From: Marinobacter sp.
Lineage (GTDB): Bacteria; Pseudomonadota; Gammaproteobacteria; Pseudomonadales; Oleiphilaceae
Reading direction: 5' to 3'
NCBI GenBank assembly: GCA_017643965.1
Contig: JAEPMM010000060.1
Coordinates: 1 to 11,952, forward strand
Length of the DNA: 11,952 bases
The notes under the pieces were generated by a model. That model was not told where the DNA came from. It saw nothing but the letters and a program-made list of their open reading frames with translations, and made no database searches. A program made the translations under genes and the position numbers. Shown here one piece after another: positions 1 through 6,215 of this stretch (its first letter is position 1; each line of letters begins with the position of its first letter).

Positions 1-12
1 CGGAAGGCACAC

Positions 13-381
13 ATGCTCTACAACCCGAAAGCCCGAGTTACCGCCAGACTGACGATTGCGCTCTACATTGCCGTACTGGCCACGCTGCTGATCACGACCT
101 TTTACCCGATCCAGGTTGAGGGCGTGTCGGTGTCGCTGATGCTCGCGGTGAAGCTGCTGCCATTGCTGGCCTTTGCCGTACCGGTGTTTCGCGGTCACAA
201 CCGCGGGTACATCTGGATGGCGTTTGTGGTGATCTTCTACTTCACCCAGGCCGTGGTCTCCGCCTGGCTCAGCGAAGGGGCTCCGGCGCCGGTCATCCTG
301 ACCATTCTGACCTTCCTGCTGTTCACCGTGTCGATGGTGCACCTGAAGGTAAACCGGCCGGTCGCTCCGGCGGGCGCGTAA
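13..381 (+). CDS. DUF2069 family inner-membrane protein
   Basis: This is a 122-residue, strongly hydrophobic protein with about four predicted membrane helices, at roughly residues 13-33, 40-58, 66-85 and 92-110. The loops are short and basic, and the tail (VNRPVAPAGA) is polar. Length and helix pattern match the DUF2069 family of small proteobacterial membrane proteins, which has no assigned biochemical role. The ATG at 13 is supported by GGAAGG five bases upstream. The gene is complete, but only 12 bases precede it, so its upstream partner is unseen; in pseudomonads I recall this family lying next to wrbA. It is followed after 6 bases by the ATPase gene, so the two may be co-transcribed. 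The family assignment is fairly secure; the function is unknown. Confidence 0.85.
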   Translation: MLYNPKARVTARLTIALYIAVLATLLITTFYPIQVEGVSVSLMLAVKLLPLLAFAVPVFRGHNRGYIWMAFVVIFYFTQAVVSAWLSEGAPAPVILTILTFLLFTVSMVHLKVNRPVAPAGA

Positions 382-387
382 ACGGAT

Positions 388-2175
388 ATGACCATGGGCA
401 CTCTCCGCGCACCGGCACCGCCAAGAAGCACTCTGACCCTGCGTGATCTGGTCACGGCACTGGTGACCAGTGGCGAAATCACCCAGGAGGATGCAGACCG
501 CGTGTTGCAGGCTAACATCGGCACCGATGCGCGGCAGCGACACCCGCTGGAGCTGATTGCCCTGGCGGCCCTGAAAAGCCGGAATTCCGGCCGCACACTG
601 GATCTGGACCGCCTGACCCAGTGGCTGGCCGACTGGGCCGGACAACCCTGGTACCACATTGATCCGTTGAAAATCGATACCCCGGCCATCGCCCGGGTGA
701 TGTCGTACGCGTTTGCGCAACGCCATGGCATCCTGGCGGTGGAAATTCGCCAGGACGAGGTACTGATTGCCAGCGCCGAACCGTTCAAGAGCGACTGGGA
801 GGGCAACCTGCGCCAGGCGGTGCAGAAAGACATCCGCCGGGTGGTTGCCAATCCCGAGGACCTTCGCCGTTACACCGTCGAGTTCTACCAGCTGGCAAAC
901 TCCGTCAGCAAAGCCAGTGGTCGTCAGGGTGAGGGCTCGGCCGGGAACCAGAACTTCGAGCAACTGCTGGATCTGGGCGCCGGTGAAAACCCGGACGCCA
1001 ACGACCAGCATGTGGTCAAGATTGTTGACTGGCTGCTGCAGTACGCGTTTGACCAGCGCGCCTCGGACATTCACATCGAGCCGCGCAGGAACGTCACCCA
1101 GGTACGGTTTCGCATTGATGGCGTGCTGCACAACGTCTACGAATTTCCCGAACAGGTCGGCGTGGCCGTGACCAGCCGTCTGAAAATTCTCGGGCGGCTG
1201 AACGTGGCGGAGAAACGCCGCCCCCAGGACGGTCGTATCAAGACCCGCAAGCCCGACAACAGCGAGGTGGAGCTGCGCCTGGCCACCATGCCCACCGCTT
1301 TCGGTGAAAAAATGGTGATGCGGATCTTCGATCCGGAAGTGCTGCTGAAATCCTACGAGCAACTGGGGTTCTCCCGGGAAGACCGGGAGCGCTGGCGCGA
1401 CATCACCGACCGGCCCCACGGCATTGTGCTGGTGACCGGCCCGACCGGCTCCGGTAAAACCACCACCCTCTATTCCACGCTGAAACAGCTGGCGTCGCCG
1501 GAAGTGAACATCTGCACCATCGAGGACCCGATCGAGATGGTCGAGCCGGCCTTCAACCAGATGCAGGTTCAGACCAACATCGAGCTGACCTTCGCTTCCG
1601 GGGTGCGGGCACTGCTGCGCCAGGACCCGGACATCATCATGATCGGCGAGATCCGCGATCTGGAAACTGCGGAAATGGCGGTGCAGGCGGCCCTGACCGG
1701 CCACCTGGTGCTGTCTACCCTGCACACCAACGATGCCCCCAGCGCCATAACCCGTCTGATGGAGCTGGGCATCCCGCCCTATCTGATCCGGGCCACAGTA
1801 CTCGGCGTCATGGCGCAACGGCTGGCGCGAACCCTCTGCCCCCATTGCAAGGCTCCCGGGCCGGCAGACGAGCAGGCCTGGCAGAGCCTGACCCGCCCCT
1901 GGAAAGCCGCCACGCCGGACCAGGTGTACCGGCCGGTGGGCTGTCTGGAGTGCCGCAACACAGGATACTATGGCCGAGCCGGGGTGTATGAAATTCTCAA
2001 GCTGTCAGGCGATCTCAGCGCGCGGATCACCGATCAGTGCGAGCTTGAGGAGTTGCGGCTGGAGGCCTACAAAACCGGCATGAAATCCCTGCGCCTGAGC
2101 GGCGCCCAGAAGGTCGCGTCCGGCCTGACCACCATCGAAGAGATCCTGCGGGTCACACCGGAAAGCCAGCGCTAA
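388..2175 (+). CDS. GspE/PilB-type secretion or pilus assembly ATPase, orphan
   Basis: This 595-residue protein is a type II secretion/type IV pilus assembly ATPase, the cytoplasmic hexameric motor that powers pilin or pseudopilin assembly. Residues about 15-165 form the N-terminal T2SSE_N/MshEN-like region, and residues 205-590 the ATPase core. Visible motifs are Walker A GPTGSGKTT (351-359), the Asp box ICTIEDPIE (375-383), Walker B DIIMIGEIRD (415-424), the His box GHLVLSTLHTNDA (438-450), and a zinc-binding pair CPHC (484-487) and CLEC (519-522) typical of assembly rather than retraction ATPases. Length is normal for GspE/PilB/MshE. ATG codons at 388 and 394 are both possible starts, and neither has a strong Shine-Dalgarno sequence. 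No other pilus or secretion gene is in the window, so which machine it serves cannot be said. Its stop lies 5 bases from that of the convergent DUF3080 gene. Confidence 0.93.
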   Translation: MTMGTLRAPAPPRSTLTLRDLVTALVTSGEITQEDADRVLQANIGTDARQRHPLELIALAALKSRNSGRTLDLDRLTQWLADWAGQPWYHIDPLKIDTPAIARVMSYAFAQRHGILAVEIRQDEVLIASAEPFKSDWEGNLRQAVQKDIRRVVANPEDLRRYTVEFYQLANSVSKASGRQGEGSAGNQNFEQLLDLGAGENPDANDQHVVKIVDWLLQYAFDQRASDIHIEPRRNVTQVRFRIDGVLHNVYEFPEQVGVAVTSRLKILGRLNVAEKRRPQDGRIKTRKPDNSEVELRLATMPTAFGEKMVMRIFDPEVLLKSYEQLGFSREDRERWRDITDRPHGIVLVTGPTGSGKTTTLYSTLKQLASPEVNICTIEDPIEMVEPAFNQMQVQTNIELTFASGVRALLRQDPDIIMIGEIRDLETAEMAVQAALTGHLVLSTLHTNDAPSAITRLMELGIPPYLIRATVLGVMAQRLARTLCPHCKAPGPADEQAWQSLTRPWKAATPDQVYRPVGCLECRNTGYYGRAGVYEILKLSGDLSARITDQCELEELRLEAYKTGMKSLRLSGAQKVASGLTTIEEILRVTPESQR

Positions 2176-2180
2176 ATCTG

Positions 2181-3239
2181 TCAGGCACCGGGCCGCAGGC
2201 CACATTGCTCCAGCAACGCCTGCCAGTGTTCCGTGTGCTCGGCCATCGCCCGATCCAGCTCCCGCCAGATCCCCGCGTCTTCATCGCCGGTGAGGTGGCG
2301 GCTCGACCATGCCCGGAAAGCTTCCGGCATCACCTCATTCTGTGCTTGCGCCATCTCCGACAGTGGACGGATCAGCGCCTCACGGGCACGGCTGACGTCG
2401 CTCATGTAGGGCTGAATGCGGTCGATGTACACGCTGAAAAACATGTTGCGAACAATATCGGACTGATTGTTCGGCTTGCCGTCGAAACACAGAGGGCGAC
2501 CGTCAAGGCGGGTTTGGAGGATGGTTGACGCATCGTCCAGCCGGGTGATCAACAGGTTGGCGCTGTTGAGGAGCTGGCCGGCGCGGTGCTCGGCCTGCCA
2601 GCGCTGATGAACCTCACCCACGTAATCCAGGGAATGCTCCACCTGCCCCGCCAGGAGCTTATCCACTGTGTTGTTGAGGCGCGCCATATCGGCCGAAAGG
2701 TCGGAAACGGGATTGGCCTCGGCGGCCACCGGGAAATACCCCTTGGACAGAGTGAACAGGGTCTCGATTTCCTCTGCGGCCCAGGTTGCGTTCCAGACCG
2801 CCACCGGCAGGGATTCCCGCTTGCTGTCGATGGCATCCTCAACGCTGGCTTTGAGGTCGTCACGGTCGATGTCCGGTAAACACTCACCGGCGGCTTCAAT
2901 AAAGCGCAGCTCATAGCGCAGCCGGTTCAAAGGGTCCATGACCCGCCCCATCACCGAATTGCGTTCTCCGACCACGTATTGCAGCTGGCAGCCGTACAGC
3001 GACAGGAAATCCAGAATGTCTATATCGAGCTCGGGCATCTCTAGACGACGATTACGGCGGCGGGGCATTCGCTGCAGGGGGGGGAGTTCAGACAACACGG
3101 GCTCGGTGTCGAGTACCCGTGCCACCCGCTCCACGTACTCATCCATCATGGAGTCCGCCTGCGAGAAGGGGTTACACCCCGCCAGCATCAAGGCGGACGC
3201 CAACAGCAAGCAGACTCTCGTTGATCTGTTCAGGATCAC
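2181..3239 (-). CDS. DUF3080 family lipoprotein
   Basis: This is a 352-residue predicted lipoprotein. The N-terminus has basic residues (R5, R8), a hydrophobic stretch and the lipobox LAGC with the lipidated cysteine at residue 22. Asparagine at the +2 position favours the outer membrane. The mature part is mostly helical, with the conserved-looking stretch LDFLSLYGCQLQ at about 75-86 followed by a GERNS segment, which I recognise as DUF3080. No function is known for the family. The start is GTG, supported by a strong Shine-Dalgarno sequence (GGGGAGGA) about seven bases upstream. It lies 56 bases downstream of mtnC on the same strand and may be transcribed with the methionine-salvage genes, though no functional link is evident. 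The coding strand contains a run of eight C residues at 3077-3084 (codons 52-55). Confidence 0.85.
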   Translation of the reverse strand: MILNRSTRVCLLLASALMLAGCNPFSQADSMMDEYVERVARVLDTEPVLSELPPLQRMPRRRNRRLEMPELDIDILDFLSLYGCQLQYVVGERNSVMGRVMDPLNRLRYELRFIEAAGECLPDIDRDDLKASVEDAIDSKRESLPVAVWNATWAAEEIETLFTLSKGYFPVAAEANPVSDLSADMARLNNTVDKLLAGQVEHSLDYVGEVHQRWQAEHRAGQLLNSANLLITRLDDASTILQTRLDGRPLCFDGKPNNQSDIVRNMFFSVYIDRIQPYMSDVSRAREALIRPLSEMAQAQNEVMPEAFRAWSSRHLTGDEDAGIWRELDRAMAEHTEHWQALLEQCGLRPGA

Positions 3240-3268
3240 GGCGCGATCCTCCCCTGTATCAGAGTGAA

Positions 3269-3290
3269 CAGCCTGCCCGGTGACGGGCTG
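3269..3290 (-). other. Hairpin between mtnC and the DUF3080 gene
   Basis: In the 56-base gap after mtnC, the transcript can fold a 5-bp GC stem (GCCCG/CGGGC at 3275-3288) with a four-base loop TCAC, or alternatively CAGCC/GGCTG at 3269-3290. The two share bases. There is no T-run after it, so a classical intrinsic terminator is not supported; it may be a weak pause or an RNA-end stabiliser. Confidence 0.3.
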
Positions 3291-3295
3291 TGCCG

Positions 3296-3988
3296 CTAGC
3301 GCCGTTTCAGCAGGGTATCCACGTCGGCAAAATCCCTCGCAACCGGGTGCCCGGTATCCGGAATTGCGCCATCCCGCAGCAGCCAGACGGTGGCCATGCC
3401 GGCCTCCTGGGCCGCTGCAAGCTCCGCTTCCACGTCCGAGAGGAACAGTACCGAGCTGCCCTCTACCCCGAGCTGATCCAGAATATTGCGGTAGGATTGT
3501 GTCTCTTTCTTTCCGCCCACCCGCGTGTCGAAGTAGCCCGAGAAGAACGGCGTCAGGTCGCCTGCCTCACTGAAACCGAATATCAGTTTCTGGGCTTTGA
3601 CCGACCCGGAGGAGTATACGAACAATCGCAGCCCCCGATCATGCCAGCGTTGCAGATAGTCGGCGGCATCGGTATACACATGGCCGCGAAAAGCGCCCTG
3701 ACGGTAGCCTTGCTCCCACAGCATGCCCTGGAGCGCTTTCAGCGGCGTTTCCTTGCGATCCTCTCGGATCCAGCCCTGGAGCACGTCGATCAGCCCGTCA
3801 ATGTCATCCCGCGGAACGCCGGACGCATCCGCCACCGCGTCCAACTGCTCGGCAATGGCAGGGTCCGCGGTGTGTCCGTCACGGACAAAATTGCCCATGT
3901 GCTCGGCCGCGTAGGGAAACAACACCTCATGCACAAACGAGATGGAGCTGGTGGTGCCCTCGATGTCGGTGAGAATCACCCGGATCAT
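3296..3988 (-). CDS. mtnC: Enolase-phosphatase E1 (2,3-diketo-5-methylthiopentyl-1-phosphate enolase/phosphatase)
   Basis: MtnC is a cytoplasmic HAD-superfamily enzyme of the methionine salvage pathway. It enolises 2,3-diketo-5-methylthiopentyl-1-phosphate and then dephosphorylates it to the acireductone used by MtnD. At 230 residues it has the normal family length. HAD motif I is DIEGTTSS with D8 and E10, the Asp-x-Glu variant diagnostic of E1 enzymes. Motif II is the serine pair in VYSSGS (124-129), motif III the lysines at 160-161 (GGKKE), and motif IV SDVEAEL with D185. The ATG at 3988 overlaps the mtnD stop as TGATG with no clear independent ribosome binding site, which implies translational coupling. 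The gene ends with TAG, showing that TAG is used as a normal stop codon in this genome. Confidence 0.96.
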   Translation of the reverse strand: MIRVILTDIEGTTSSISFVHEVLFPYAAEHMGNFVRDGHTADPAIAEQLDAVADASGVPRDDIDGLIDVLQGWIREDRKETPLKALQGMLWEQGYRQGAFRGHVYTDAADYLQRWHDRGLRLFVYSSGSVKAQKLIFGFSEAGDLTPFFSGYFDTRVGGKKETQSYRNILDQLGVEGSSVLFLSDVEAELAAAQEAGMATVWLLRDGAIPDTGHPVARDFADVDTLLKRR

Positions 3989-4545
3989 CAGGCGGCCCCG
4001 GCCAGCTGTTCGTAACGGGGCAAGCGGCGGGCGATGTCCTCACCGGTGAAATCCGCGACCCAGCCGTCGGGGTTGGAGAACAGGCGAATGCAGGTGAATC
4101 TGGGCTGTGGACCCATATCAAACCAGTGACGGGTGCCGTCGGGCACGCTGATCAGGTCGTTCTGCTGGCACAGCACGGCATACACCTGGTCGCCGAAATG
4201 CAGGTAAAACAGCCCCTGGCCACGGACGAAGAAGCGCACCTCATCCTCACTGTGGACATGCTCGTCCAGAAACTTCTGGCGGAAGGCTTCTTTCTGGGGG
4301 TTGTCCGGATTCAGGCTGACCACGTCAGCGGTCTGGAAGCCACATTCCCGCTTCAGCGCGGCCACTTCTTCCTGATAGGCGTCAAGAATGGTCTCGGCCG
4401 AGGCGTCATCAGGCAACTCGCGGGTCTGCCATTGCTCGAAGCGGATGCCCTTATCGGCCAGAAGGCGCCGGATCTCGGCGCTGTCCTCTGTCACCGACAG
4501 CGGTTGCTCGGGCTGGTTCTGATTGAAAATGCTCAGGGTGGTCAT
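3988..4545 (-). CDS. mtnD: Acireductone dioxygenase
   Basis: MtnD is a cupin-fold metal dioxygenase that cleaves the acireductone to 2-keto-4-methylthiobutyrate and formate in the Fe form, or to methylthiopropionate, CO and formate in the Ni form (family knowledge). The translated 185 residues carry all four metal ligands at the same positions as the Klebsiella enzyme: H96 and H98 (EHVHSEDE), E102 and H140 (RHWFDMG). I place the start at the ATG at 4545, which overlaps the mtnB stop as TGATG and has GAGG eight bases upstream. A TTG one codon earlier would give 186 residues but is less likely. It is the middle gene of mtnB-mtnD-mtnC, and the next start overlaps its own TGA. Confidence 0.96.
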   Translation of the reverse strand: MTTLSIFNQNQPEQPLSVTEDSAEIRRLLADKGIRFEQWQTRELPDDASAETILDAYQEEVAALKRECGFQTADVVSLNPDNPQKEAFRQKFLDEHVHSEDEVRFFVRGQGLFYLHFGDQVYAVLCQQNDLISVPDGTRHWFDMGPQPRFTCIRLFSNPDGWVADFTGEDIARRLPRYEQLAGAA

Positions 4546-5168
4546 CAACGGAGCCTCATGGTTGCGAGTTCACATTCGAACAGAAATTCAAATGCTTCAA
4601 CGTGTCTCAGGCAGTCTGCCATGGTGCGGCCCCAGGTATAAAGACCGTGGCCGCGGATCAGGTAGCCCGGCTGTTGCGGATGGTCACGGAACCACTGCGC
4701 GGTGCGGCCGGCAAGGTTCGGAATGTCCTGGGTGTTGTCAAACACCGGCACCTGCAGACTGGCATCATGGGTGTCCTGACCGGGAAAGGCTTTCTGCAAT
4801 TCGTAACCCTCCAGGATCAGCGGCTGATCCGGCGGCAACAGGCGGCTCAGCACCGTGGCATTGACCGAGTGGGTGTGCAGCACCGCACCTACCTCGGGAA
4901 ACACCTCGTAGAGCACCGTGTGCAGCAGCGTCTCTGCGGATGAGCGACTTTGACTCTGCACCGGCTGGCCGGCCAGATCCACTACCATTACATCACCGAC
5001 TGCCAACTCACCCTTGTGGCGCCCGGATACGGTAATGGCAATGTGGTGGTTGTCGAGCCTGGCAGAATAGTTGCTGCTGGTAGCCGGGGACCAGCCGCGG
5101 CTATACAGAAAGCGCCCGGCATCAACAATGGACTGGGCCGCCTCGGCGTAACGGGTTACATCAAACAA
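4545..5168 (-). CDS. mtnB: Methylthioribulose-1-phosphate dehydratase
   Basis: MtnB is a class II aldolase/adducin-family zinc enzyme that dehydrates 5-methylthioribulose-1-phosphate to the diketo phosphate used by MtnC. The 207-residue product has the normal length. Visible features are the substrate loop SGRHKGEL (48-55), zinc ligands H98 and H100 in LHTHSVNA, and the third histidine H174 in RGHGLYTWG. The start is TTG at 5168, supported by GGAG seven bases upstream. The only other in-frame option is CTG at 5174, with a TGA stop just upstream of that. It is the first gene of the salvage block, preceded by a likely promoter at 5223-5250 and a structured leader. No mtnA or kinase gene is present, so the substrate must come from genes elsewhere. 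Confidence 0.95.
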   Translation of the reverse strand: MFDVTRYAEAAQSIVDAGRFLYSRGWSPATSSNYSARLDNHHIAITVSGRHKGELAVGDVMVVDLAGQPVQSQSRSSAETLLHTVLYEVFPEVGAVLHTHSVNATVLSRLLPPDQPLILEGYELQKAFPGQDTHDASLQVPVFDNTQDIPNLAGRTAQWFRDHPQQPGYLIRGHGLYTWGRTMADCLRHVEAFEFLFECELATMRLR

Positions 5169-5215
5169 TGGCAGTCTCCGGATTCAGGCCACCTTCTGAA
5201 TTTAGGGTGGCGGAT
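5169..5215 (-). promoter_or_regulatory. Structured 5' leader of the mtnBDC transcript with two interleaved hairpins
   Basis: The expected transcript start is near 5216. Reading the minus strand, the leader contains GCCACC (5211-5206), CTAA, ATTCAG (5201-5196), AA, GGTGGC (5193-5188) and, with no gap, CTGAAT (5187-5182), followed by the CCGGAG ribosome binding site and the TTG start. GCCACC pairs perfectly with GGTGGC (6 bp, 12-base loop), and ATTCAG pairs perfectly with CTGAAT (6 bp, 8-base loop). Because the stems interleave and nothing separates the last two arms, both cannot easily form in full at once, so this looks like a two-state element. The stems are seen in the sequence; the regulatory role is inferred, and it matches no riboswitch class that I recognise. 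Confidence 0.45.
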
Positions 5216-5222
5216 GTGAGGC

Positions 5223-5250
5223 ATTATAAGGCCGGTGGCGCCGCCCGCAA
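5223..5250 (-). promoter_or_regulatory. Likely sigma-70 promoter of mtnBDC
   Basis: A perfect TATAAT -10 hexamer lies at 5228-5223 on the minus strand, 55 bases before the mtnB start. TTGCGG (5250-5245; the first three bases match TTGACA) sits 16 bases upstream as a weak -35. The -10 box contains the TAA stop codon of xdhC, so the promoter overlaps the 3' end of the upstream gene. This would allow the salvage genes to be expressed independently of the molybdenum hydroxylase genes. Confidence 0.6.
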
Positions 5251-6192
5251 ACGGTGCCGGGCGGCAATCAGATCGGCCACGATCGAGATGGCAATTTCCG
5301 CCGGCGTTTTACTGGGGATATTGACGCCGATGGGAGCGTGCAGGCGCGCCAGGTCGGCCGGCGAAACGCCGAGCGACAACAGCCGCTCCCGCCGGTCACG
5401 GGAGGTCTTTGCCGAACCCATGGCGCCCACATAGAAGGCCTCCGACCCGAGCGCCGCCAGCAATCCCATGTCATCAATACGTGGATCGTGGGCCAGGGCG
5501 AGTATGCCCACGGCGGGATCGTTGAACGATGCCACCACCAGATCGTCCGGCAGCTCTCGAACTAATGGAATGTGGGGATAGCTCCAGCCATCCGCAAACG
5601 TGGCTCTGGGCTCACACAGGGTGACGCCGAAATCGGCGGCGGTGGCAAAATCGTGCACGTGGCGTGCAACCTCACCGGCCCCGATCAGCAGCAGGCGGCA
5701 CTCCGGCGCCAGGAAATGGGTGACCTGCTCCGGCGCGTTTTCAACACCCCGCCGATGGTGCGTGCAGGTGCCGACGCTCGTTGCGCCCGAGGTCAGGCAC
5801 ACCTGCCGATACACCGACTCCCGGCGGGACATCGCGCGCTCAAGCTCGCGCACATGCCCGATGGCACGATGAGGAACCAGTGGTTCCACCAGCAGATGTA
5901 TCTGTCCACCGCATGGCAACTGGAAGCGGGTCCGGTCGCCCTCAGTGATACCGTATTTCAGCAGCTGGGGTGATTGCGCGTGTTCCTGCACGCACCGGCG
6001 CAGCAGGTCTTCCTCGAGGCAGCCGCCAGAGACCGACCCGGACCAGTCGCCACTCTCGCTGACCGCCAGCCAGGAACCTACTGGCCTCGGCGAGGAGCCC
6101 CAGGTTTGGGTAATGGTGCACAGCCAACCGGTTTTGCCCTGCTCCAGCCAGCCCGCAACGTCCGCCAGAACCTGGCGGTGGGCACTGATCAT
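5224..6192 (-). CDS. XdhC/CoxI family maturation factor for a molybdenum hydroxylase
   Basis: XdhC-family proteins bind molybdenum cofactor, promote its sulfuration and deliver it to xanthine-dehydrogenase-like enzymes. The product (322 residues from the ATG at 6192) has an N-terminal XdhC_CoxI domain with the motif SVSGGCLEED (53-62) and a conserved cysteine at 58. It also has a C-terminal XdhC Rossmann domain with LLIGAGEVARH (168-178), FYVGAMGS (253-260) and the closing motif IPSKTPAEIAISI (292-304). A TTG at 6219, overlapping the stop of the large-subunit gene and preceded by GAGG, would add nine residues; the true start is uncertain. The position directly after the large subunit, with overlap or a 23-base gap, indicates one operon and a dedicated chaperone role for that enzyme. 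Confidence 0.9.
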   Translation of the reverse strand: MISAHRQVLADVAGWLEQGKTGWLCTITQTWGSSPRPVGSWLAVSESGDWSGSVSGGCLEEDLLRRCVQEHAQSPQLLKYGITEGDRTRFQLPCGGQIHLLVEPLVPHRAIGHVRELERAMSRRESVYRQVCLTSGATSVGTCTHHRRGVENAPEQVTHFLAPECRLLLIGAGEVARHVHDFATAADFGVTLCEPRATFADGWSYPHIPLVRELPDDLVVASFNDPAVGILALAHDPRIDDMGLLAALGSEAFYVGAMGSAKTSRDRRERLLSLGVSPADLARLHAPIGVNIPSKTPAEIAISIVADLIAARHRLRAAPPAL

Positions 6193-6215
6193 GCGCCGAC
6201 CCGCCCGCTCGACAC

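Noticed and set aside
237..851. A 204-codon minus-strand open frame over the DUF2069 and ATPase genes
   Set aside because: It spans two real genes in the opposite direction and its serine/arginine-rich translation is typical of a shadow frame.
3290..4015. A 241-codon plus-strand open frame across mtnC
   Set aside because: It is antisense to mtnC, which has all catalytic motifs; the predicted peptide has no recognisable domain.
5182..5211. A classical H-type pseudoknot or SAM-II riboswitch at the mtnB leader
   Set aside because: The loop between the last two arms has zero length, which cannot span a 6-bp stem, and no conserved SAM-II sequence is recognisable; kept only as a competing-hairpin candidate.
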